Source: Gonium pectorale (taxonomy: Eukaryota > Chlorophyta > Chlorophyceae > Chlamydomonadales > Volvocaceae). From it: a DNA stretch of 12,538 bases. Position numbers and translations under genes: made by a program. Shown one piece after another: positions 1-7,849 of this stretch. Within the stretch, counting starts at the first letter, position 1. Every line of letters begins with the position of its first letter. Location of the stretch: contig LSYV01000009.1 in the NCBI GenBank assembly GCA_001584585.1, forward strand, positions 212,310-224,847. The letters are read 5' to 3'. The notes beneath the pieces are model-generated. The model had not been told where the DNA came from, ran no database searches, and saw only the letters and a list, made by a program, of their open reading frames with translations.

Positions 1-37
1 GAAGGGTCGTACAAAAATGTATGAGCGTGTTACTTAC

Positions 38-3000
38 TGTTCCAGCGCCCAAAGGCGACCTGAGCAAGTCGGGAGTAGCGCCGAGCGGGGTGATGGCGGG
101 GCGAGGAGGCGACGCATGCAGGGCGGGCGCAGGCGGGGCAGGGACAGGGGCGCGGGCGGTCACACTGCGTCCTTGGCTACTGCGGCAGCTGGAATCTCTC
201 CCCTTAGCCCTGGCATTGTCACAGTTGCCCGGTATGGCCTCTTTGCGGCGGGGCCTCCCAGGACTTTGGACTCGATGGCCTGCAAGGGCGCGCATGGTAG
301 CAGCCAGCGCCGGCTAACCAGTACTGTTCGCGGCGAGGGTTAGGGCGCAGTCCACGGCGCATGCCTCTGACCCACCACTGGCCCGCATTCCCCTGGGGCC
401 AGCCGCAAATGCGCTGCCCCTACCCTGGCCAACATCCGCCCCTACCGGCAGCCGCTCGTGCCAGGGCGTCTCCGACATCTTCTGCAGCTCGTCCACGATG
501 GCATCGAAGCTGTCCTTGGGACACCTGCACGGAGGGGTACAAGGGCAAGAGGGCGGAGAAAGGGGACGTGTCTCAGGCGCGGTGTCTGGGCGCGGTCGCG
601 GCCGACAAACTCTCGGCGCGCCGCGCCCCTGTAGCGTGTGCTACATGAGCGCCTTGCTGCCTATCGCTTCGGTGCACGTGGCCTGCGCTGCTCCATACCA
701 CAGGTGGCAATGCCCTGGTGCCAGCTGTCGACGCAGCCCAGGCAGGCCCCAGCACCTGAACGCCCCGCTGTACGGCACCAGCAGCGCGCCGTGTATGCGC
801 GCCTTGCTCCACGCCAGGATGGGCGGCAGGCCGTGCGGCGGGAAGGGCCAGTTCCACTTGTCCCCCTTGCGCTCCGACTCGGCCGGCGCGTTGTCGTCGT
901 GCCAGTACGTAAACTCCACATCCGGCAGTCTGCGCCCGGGCACACACGTGCGGGGGGGAGGGGGAGGGGGAGGGGCGGCCGTCCGTGTGAATTGCCCGGA
1001 TGGGCCCGGATGCCCACTGCGCCCACTGGTCGCTGTCCCAGGCCGTGCGATGGCGCTATGGAGCGATGCGGGGAGTGACAGCATGCCCAGACCCAGGCAG
1101 TTGCCGGCCCAAACAACCGCACTGGCGAGCTAGCTGGGAACACGCGTACTTCACACGTCCTCGCACTCCGCCTGCTCCCAGCGGCACCCGGGGGTACCTC
1201 CCGGTCTAGCCGCTCCAGCCAGCAGCATCAAACGGACTCAAGGACCAGGGCCTAGGACGCCACCGCCCACAGGTCGTAGCAGACCGTGGTATACACATGA
1301 CCGGGTTATTATGGCCCATCCAGGGCCAGGCGGAGCTACGATATGCCCCTCCTGTAAGGCCAGCAGCCTTGCCGGCAAACGATGGGCCAGCAGGCCTGAC
1401 GGATGCTGCAAGCCGCCCGGGCGGCCCAAGCAGAGTCCGCGCGCTCCCAATGCCTACACATATCCGCCCCACCGCGAACTGAACGCCGAACATACTCACT
1501 GGTACACCTGCACGGGGGGGGGGGAGCGGCGGGCAAGGAGGGCGGCAGGTTTCAAGGATCTCGACCTGGAACAGGCCCGACACTTTGGAGCGGCAGGTGG
1601 CGCGCGAAGGGCAGAAGGGAGCGCTGTGTAGAGTGAGACCGGCAAGGCTCCACGCCTGGGCGTCCGCCTCAGGGCCGAAGGCATCGAGGCACATATCACC
1701 GCAAGCGAGCCCCCACTCCTCTCCCCTTTTCCAGCGGGCCTGCTAGCGGGCTCTGGTGCCACTCGCCCAGGAACGAGAAGGGGTAGCGGTTGACGCTGGA
1801 AACGCAGTCTTGGACGACTGGGGATGGAATGTGCCCCGGGTTTCACTTCCGAGAACGCCTTCCAGCCCTATGACCCCCTCTCTCCCGCCGCACAGCCCTC
1901 CCCGCCCAAGTCCGTTCCCCGGCCCTAGGCGCGCGACCCACCTGGCTTGCTTCATACAGCTCCACAAGGAAGCCAATGAGCTCGATGGCGCCGAATCCGT
2001 TCAGCTGCGTGGCAGTTCGTGCGCAGGTGGGCGTGGTGGTAATTAGCACACCTGCCCCCTCGCCCACCCTTCATCATCCAGTACCCCCTTCCTACCGGCA
2101 TGAGACTGGTGACGTACACCGTCCCATTCTTGATAAGGATGCGTTGGCTCTTGGTGCAAGCGTGCACCTTGAGCTCCGATGTAGGACACCAGTCGTGCAA
2201 GCTCCTAACCAAGTCCTCCGTAATACCCTTCTCTCCCCATACTTTCGTCTCGTTAAGGATTCTGCATCGCCCAGTTGCGAACGCCGCTGGTCAGCTTGTG
2301 GCACAGCTATAGCTGTCTCCCCTACGGCGGTCGCTTACAGGCCCTCAATCTCAGGGTGTATTTCACATGTGTTGAGCTTCTTTGGGCGCCATTCTGCTGA
2401 AGCACTCCACAGCAGCGTTAAGAGATGGAGCGCATGTCCCACCGACCGCAAGCTGAGAGCTGATCGCATTGTCCCATGTATGAATAATAAACAGCTGCAG
2501 CTTTCTATTTAGAAAATTAAGAAAAAGCAAGAATAACGTGAAGGAAGTTGAATGGTCAACGTTCGTAAACAATGCAACAGCGGCAGTTCGGGATGCAGGA
2601 ATGTAACGGCATGTTATGACCGTAGGCCAACGGGCGCTGTGCACATCACGGGCCGTACGGTCACACAACACACACGCCCGTACGATTTGCAACACCTACA
2701 GTCGCAGCCGGCTTGCGACAAAGATTGCTCGCAACGTGATGGGGAGTGTATCACTTGTCAGGCCCTGACGCTCCCTTCTAGTATACGTTTGTTTACTACC
2801 AGTAAACAAACGGCGGTTCGGGGGCGCGGGCTGTGCGCGCTGGGCGCCCCGCGAATGGTAACTGCTGGCCGCCGATGGACTGGTCACCTGCTCGCCGGAC
2901 CCTCGCATCCTCTACTTCTAGTCAGGTAGCTATTCTGATGACACACCGGGAGGGCCCGTCTGCTCGTATACCTCGCCCGCCATGCCCTGTACTCGGCGGC

Positions 3001-3506
3001 CTGCTGGAAACATCACACCCTCGGGTGTGCATGTCCGTAGAGGCTGCCTTCCCCGTTTCTGGTTCTCGTTTTTACGAGTGGTTTGCACTCAGTGCACGCC
3101 CCACACGGCTTTCGGTGCACACCCCAAAGTCGGCCATACGGCTCACGAACGTGTCACGACATTGCTCTTGTATTGGTCCATGAGTGCTTCAGACCGCTGG
3201 CGGGTTTCGAGGGAGCGTCCGTCCTGCGCTCTCTCACACCCAATGTGCAGTCAACAGCGCGGGTCCGGCCGCTCCGGTCCCGGTTCACCGTCAGCGCACC
3301 AACGTCACGGAAACCTGAATCTGCGGCCTCCTCCTTGCGGCTTCTCGGGTAGGCGGTACTCGCTGCCCTGCACGGCCCACCACCTGCACGCACAGGACCA
3401 ACAGTCCAACGGACGATGCAATGATAACCTGGAGGCGCAAACACAATGTAGATTGTCTCTGTTCTTGCTTGCCTGCCTGTCTGGGAGTAGCAAACGGCGA
3501 CCGCAT
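38..3506 (-). CDS. GT90/CAP10-like glycosyltransferase, multi-exon, 3' end outside window
   Basis: Likely a Golgi or ER type II membrane glycosyltransferase of the CAP10/KDELC/Rumi-like GT90 family; the sugar and acceptor cannot be told. Proposed exons, in order: 3506-3300 (start ATG, then a hydrophobic stretch VIIASSVGLLVLCVQVV suggesting a signal anchor), 3000-2972 (weak), 2261-2096 (KNGTVYV, as in the family's N-terminal strand), 2004-1942 (FGAIELIGFLVELYEASQ), 1507-1500 (8 nt), 929-756 (LPDVEFTYWHDDN, then PPILAWSKAR and LLVPYSGAF, matching the family's PDVEF, 'pvfsw.k' and 'ilvP' motifs), 524-446 (ELQKMSETPWHERLP) and 59-38 (VAFGRWN). Codon phases agree at every junction and the donors are GTG or GTA. 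The acceptor-sugar part that follows is off the left edge. The middle exons are convincing; the first two and the last are less sure. Out-of-frame ATGs just upstream of the chosen start (3531, 3522) are a caution. Confidence 0.66.
1500..1507 (-). other. Putative 8-nt micro-exon of the GT90-like gene
   Basis: On the minus strand a C-rich tract ends in GTGCAG, followed by the eight bases GTGTACCA and then a full donor GTGAGTATG. The preceding exon (2004-1942) ends in phase 0 and the following exon (929-756) begins with the third base of a codon, so exactly 3n+2 bases are missing. Eight bases supply this and give V-Y-Q before LPDVEF. The splice signals and phase are seen directly; use of the exon is inferred. 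Confidence 0.55.
2262..2971 (-). other. Putative large intron of the GT90-like gene with AT-rich core
   Basis: The donor would be GCGAG|GTATACG at 2971 and the acceptor GATGCAG at 2264-2262, joining phase 2 to phase 2. About 2450-2600 is clearly AT-richer than the rest of the window, with a small hairpin (TTTCT, loop ATTT, AGAAA) near 2502-2515. No protein family is seen in any frame. The donor side depends on the weak 29-nt exon 3000-2972. Confidence 0.35.
2786..2812. repeat. Perfect 12-bp inverted repeat with 3-nt loop
   Basis: The arm CGTTTGTTTACT (2786-2797) and its exact complement AGTAAACAAACG (2801-2812) flank the loop ACC. It lies in a less GC-rich stretch inside the proposed 2262-2971 intron of the GT90-like gene. 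It may be a foldback element remnant, a structured intron RNA or a binding site; no transposase gene is nearby. Confidence 0.8.
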
Positions 3507-3586
3507 AGATCGTATAGATCATATAGCACATACAGTGTAGGCAGCAGAATGTGCTCCCCAGCAGAAACGCACGCCCTGCCTGCTGC

Positions 3587-3591
3587 TTACA
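3587..3591 (-). terminator. TGTAA polyadenylation signal of the NYN/C2H2 gene
   Basis: Minus-strand TGTAA lies about 150 nt past the proposed stop at 3743-3741. TGTAA is the established chlorophyte polyadenylation signal, with cleavage expected 10-20 nt further on, near 3570-3575. That leaves only about 65-70 nt to the proposed ATG of the next gene at 3506. Confidence 0.55.
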
Positions 3592-3740
3592 CCCGGCACA
3601 GGTGCGCGGCGCCAGAGGCTCGGCGTACCGGCTGTCCGTTACGTCCCGCGGGAGGCAACCGGGCTCTTCGTGACCCTATGGCGCTGCTGCAACCCTGGGA
3701 GCTTCGCTTGCCCTCCCCCAGATAGCGAGGCCATTCAACG

Positions 3741-6516
3741 CTACCGATGGGCGAGCCCCAGCGCCTCATCATGCGCCTCCCTGCACCGGATCTCCCACCC
3801 CACAGCGCACACGCACGTGCGCACCTCAGGGACACGTCGGCCGCGTCGCCCACCCGGGCCGTGCGGGTCACGGCGATGGTCAGCACGCCCCGCCGCTGCA
3901 CCCGCGCCAGCGCCTGCACCGGCCGCACAGGCGAGTGAGCGGCGCGCCGCGGGAGCCCTTTTTCTGCCCGGAAATGGGGATTCGGTGCTTCAAAATAAGG
4001 CAATGCGCCAGCCCACACCGTAAGCACGTAGACATGTCTGCCCACCCCCAGGCCCTCACCTGCTCCAGCCCCTCCGCGTCGCTAATGACGCACAGACACC
4101 TCACGGCCGGAGCCTCCTGCTGCTGCCAGCTGACACCGTCGCCGGTGCGGCCGCGGCCACGGCCGGCTTGCTGCGCGGCTCGGCCGCCCCGGCCGGCCAT
4201 CAAAGACGCCTCACTTGCAGCCTGCAGCAATCACAGGGCCACAGGACACAGGGGCAACTACAGCGGCTGTACCTGCTGCGGCAATAAGCTTCAAATTCAT
4301 GATTCCAGGGTGACACGGGTTGGGGCAAAGAGACTGGTCCCAGGCGACATAACACACGTACACATGCACAAGCAAGGGCAACCCAACGCTGAAGCCGTAG
4401 GCAATGGATGCTGCGGAACGGCACCCCTCGTCGTCACCCAGGCACTGCTCTATACATCATCGGAGGCAAGCGCAAGTCCCCTGCCATCGCCGTATCGGCC
4501 TCCTCCCCGCGGCCTCCTCACCGCCTGCAGCGCCATCTCCTGCGACGCGTCAAACAGCGCCGCCGCCGCGTCCTCCGCTGCCTGACCCCCCGGCAGCAGG
4601 TGCAGATGCACGCCGGGCTGCACCCACTCGCGGCCGCTCGCACCGGCGCTGGACCGCGAGGAGCCGGCACCGCTGGCCGCCGCCGGCGCCGCCGGCCGCA
4701 GCGCGCCCCCAGACCCACCAGCACCGGCGGCGCCGGCGGGCCCGGGGACTTGGCGGCGTGTGGTGGTGAGCGGCGCCGCCGCCAGCAGGCTGTCAAGGTG
4801 CCGCCCGCGCATCAGCAGCTCCCGAGCGTACACGAACTCCTGCGTGCAGGCCACCAGCATGGGCAAGGACGTTGGCGCCCTGGCAGTTTACCCCAAAGCG
4901 CGCGCAGATGCCGAGGCAGAAACAGGCCTCCAGGAGCGTGTCAAACCCGCGGGGCCGAAGCAAGGCAGGTGTGTCAGTGGCAAGCAGTCGCCGAATGGCC
5001 AAGCGGAGATCCCGGGAATCCGGGCTCCGCAGCGCGGCACACCTGTGGGGTGATCAGGACGCGCTCGGGCTGAGGACTCGGCGGCTCCTCCTCAGCTGCC
5101 TCTATGCCCGGGTCAGTGGCAGCGACGGCCGCAGCCTCCTCCTTGGCTGCAGACCCGCCGACGGGCAGCGCGATGGGGCGCCCTCGCGTCCACATGATGT
5201 GGGCGCGCGCGTCGGTGGCCGTGGCTGCCAGGAGCGGCGCCTGGTGTGCGGAGGCAAAGTGCCGCAGCAGCTCGAGGCGCGTGGGGTGGGCGCTGCGGCA
5301 CATGGGGCAGTCGTGGACCGGGGCGGCGGCGGGCGGCGCGGCCTTCCGCCCGCCGCCGCCCTTGCCGCTGGCGCCGTCGCCGCCGGGCCCGGTGCCGCCT
5401 GCTGCGCCCTGCGCTGGCCCCGCGGTACCGTGCGCGCTGCCGCCCGCTGCGCGCTGCCTGCCGTCGCCGTGCCCGCTGGGGTCCGGAATGGCTTGCCGCC
5501 CCCCGCTGTCGCCAGCGTTCCGCCACCTTGCCGGATCGGCACCCTCAGCCGAGTCAGTGTCAGGGTCGCAGTCCGCGCCTCCGTCCGGGTCCACCCAGGT
5601 ACGCAACTGCTCCACCTGCCGCCGCAGCGCCGGCGCCTTGCCGAGCGCGGCCTCGCGCAGGAAAAGGTGTACGGCGTGTACGGTACCGTACTGCTGGAGC
5701 GTACGGCACAGCTGGTCGAGCGCGCCGATCAGGTCGGGCGCGGAGGGCGCCTGCAGGCCCGCTGCAGCGGCGCGCGAGGGGCGGCCGCCGCCGGCGGCGG
5801 CGCCGCCCCTCCCGGCGTCGGCGGCGCCGGCCACCGGCGTGTGTTGCTGCGTGAAGGGCTTGATGGACTCCAGGTCCCACATGACCGTCAGCTGTGGGGC
5901 CCCGCGCCGCTTCTGCGGTAGCCGGGGCAGCTCCTTGCTGCCCACCCCGTCGCGTGGAGGGCCGCTGCCGGCGCTGGGAGCTGTGGGTATGGTATGTAGC
6001 GCGCGGACCCGTCGGCATGACACGACGTAACTGGGTGCAGGCATGCCAGGTGTCGTCGCAGCTGTGCTTGGGAGGGTCATGCACATTGGCTTTGGGTAGG
6101 GGCGCGAGCTGCGTTTCGGGAGCTGCCCGCAATCCAAGGTTACGGTCAGTGCCAGCCGACGATCCCCCCGTCGCATCTCGCTGTACGTTTCTATCGGTCG
6201 CTCAGCTGTACTGAACACGGCTAGCTGCCGGGCCAAACTCACTTGGGCCTGGCAGCGTGCCTGTTTGGAGCTCCGTCTCGTACCAGCTGCGCAGTTGGTC
6301 TCTCGCCGGGGGGTCTAGCTTCAAGCCCGCCAGCTCATACTCCGCTACGAATCCGTCTGCCCCGGACAAGCCGGCCGTGCGCACTGCCGATGACTGTGCC
6401 CTGGCGCAGCTCGACCGGATTGGACGAGGCACATGCGCCAAAGCAAATGAACTATGTAGGTGAACGTGATGCCGCGGTCCTACTGTAGGGGAGCAACGCA
6501 GTGTTCCAGCTGACAT
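3741..6516 (-). CDS. NYN (PIN-like) domain protein with an internal C2H2 zinc finger
   Basis: Probably an RNA-binding or nuclease-like protein. Proposed exons: 6516-6243 (ATG start; GFVAEYELAGLKL), 5980-about 5043, 5042-4892, 4839-4522, 4122-4060, 3913-3825 and 3780-3741 (stop TAG), about 623 residues. The first NYN strand is VMWDLES (about 5864-5886). A C2H2 finger of the form C-x2-C-x12-H-x4-H follows at 5244-5313. Then come GVHLHLLPGGQAAEDAAAAL, RCLCVISDAEGLEQ and GVLTIAVTRTARVGDAADVS, which match the later strands of NYN domains. As I recall, land-plant C2H2/NYN proteins have the same order. The usual acidic SDD-x-D-F motif reads SDAEGL here, so catalysis is doubtful. Between exons 2 and 3 the frame shifts by one base, and two proposed introns are only 52 and 44 nt, so this gene needs transcript support. 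Alanine/glycine-rich linkers surround the finger. Confidence 0.68.
5244..5313 (-). other. C2H2 zinc finger segment within the NYN protein
   Basis: The translation begins DCPMCRSAH and ends RHFASAHQ. This gives Cys-x2-Cys, twelve residues, His-x4-His, with a leucine in the expected hydrophobic core position. All four metal ligands are present. It sits between the first and second parts of the NYN domain. Confidence 0.8.
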
Positions 6517-7849
6517 GGCAGAGCAACCCGCTTTAAGGTCGGTGTTATCAGTAGGACTATTGCCGTGTGCACGAGTTGACGGATTAATCAATCATCACTG
6601 GCTTACGGCTTGCCGTTTCGGAGCTGGTTTCGGACGGCGCGGGAACGGTGCACGAGCCATGAGCAACAGTCCTTCAGCAGCAACGCTGCTTGGTCCTCAC
6701 ACTCCTCTCACACGCCACACTCTGCCCCTCCGACATCCCCCGTACGTCCCATACCGGTATCTCTTAAGGCCCGGCAGGGATCCAGAATGGGAAGAAGGCA
6801 AACATCGCAACCTGAAAATCACTATATTCAGCGATTGGCTGCACAGGTTGGAAGCGAGTGGCGAGAGGCGCAGGGACGGGCCGGGCACCAGTCACACCAA
6901 AGGCAAAGCGGAGCGTCCAGTCCTCACGATGCTGGACTCCTGCTCACCCGCCCATCACGTAGGCCATGTTGCGGCGCGATACTCTCGCCATTGGCATAGC
7001 ACAGAGGGCTTTTTCTATGTAAGGCTCTGGCAGCTCCGGAACCAGCACGCCAGCCCGGCGTCAGTTACCACAGCGCAACCACCACCCTTGCATGCCAAGT
7101 ATGCCAGTACAACAGTCACACACATTCAAAGATTGTTGGCATGGTTTATTTACCAAGCACGCACATGGCGCGGTAAAGGAATGAAGCAGTCAACAACGGG
7201 GAAAGGCGTGCCAACGGGGCATCGTACCGGGGGCACTCGGGCCACCAGGCCCACCGGTGATCACGGTCATGCACGGGGACGCCAAGTCTGAGCTCCGCCC
7301 CGAGCCCCCGCCCTCATATGCAGCTCGGCTGACTAAGTCGCCCAAAGGAATGAACGGCCCCGCCCTGCCACACGTAGCATCCGCAGTTCGGCGCCCGCAT
7401 GCGCACTGGGCGCCGGCCCCGTGGACCCCGGTGGCCAATGCGGTCAGGCTGGACGGGATGCGCCACTCGCAGCGTGAAGCTTAATAGAAGGAACAGCGCT
7501 TTCCCTTGTGGCGCCGTCGATGCATGTTAAATAATACTGTTCTGGCACTTTTCTTTATACCTAGTAAGTTGCACATGCTTGTTGGTCTGTGCGTGGCACG
7601 TATGATGGCACGGCAAGCAATGTCGAGAGCGCGAAAGCGACACGGGCGCACGGCACTCCCCTGAATAGCGCCCCCCTCCCACTGAGCCATATCGGCACAT
7701 ACATGGGAACCGCTTCCCGCGGACATGCCTCGCCCGATGTCCCGGTGCCGGCGGTGCACCCTCACAGCTCGCTTGCTGACAGCATGTCTTGAGAGCACGC
7801 TGCCATGCATACATCACCACACAGCGGTGCACCCTCAACACACAGCTGC
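6517..7849. other. Intergenic: OPR 3' region and NYN-gene upstream region
   Basis: No gene is recognised on either strand. The stretch is less GC-rich than its flanks, especially 7480-7620. It should hold the 3' untranslated region of the OPR gene and the promoter of the NYN gene, both on the minus strand. No minus-strand TGTAA was found here; an AATAAA is present at 7150-7145, but that is not the usual algal signal. A long plus-strand open frame at 6515-7291 resembles no family and is not called. Confidence 0.5.

Noticed and set aside
573..1143. Overlapping frames on both strands
   Set aside because: Only the frame with LPDVEF is coding; the others are shadows or run through the intron's C-rich tract.
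1206..1694. 162-codon minus-strand frame
   Set aside because: It covers the proposed introns around the 8-nt exon, contains their pyrimidine tracts and shows no family motif.
4872..6030. Long plus-strand frames (up to 349 codons)
   Set aside because: They are antisense to the zinc-finger exon of the NYN gene, made of R, A, G and P as usual for GC-rich shadows.
6515..7291. 258-codon plus-strand frame starting with ATG
   Set aside because: It has no recognisable family, no repeats or hydrophobic pattern, and lies across the region expected to be promoter and 3' UTR. Possible but unsupported.
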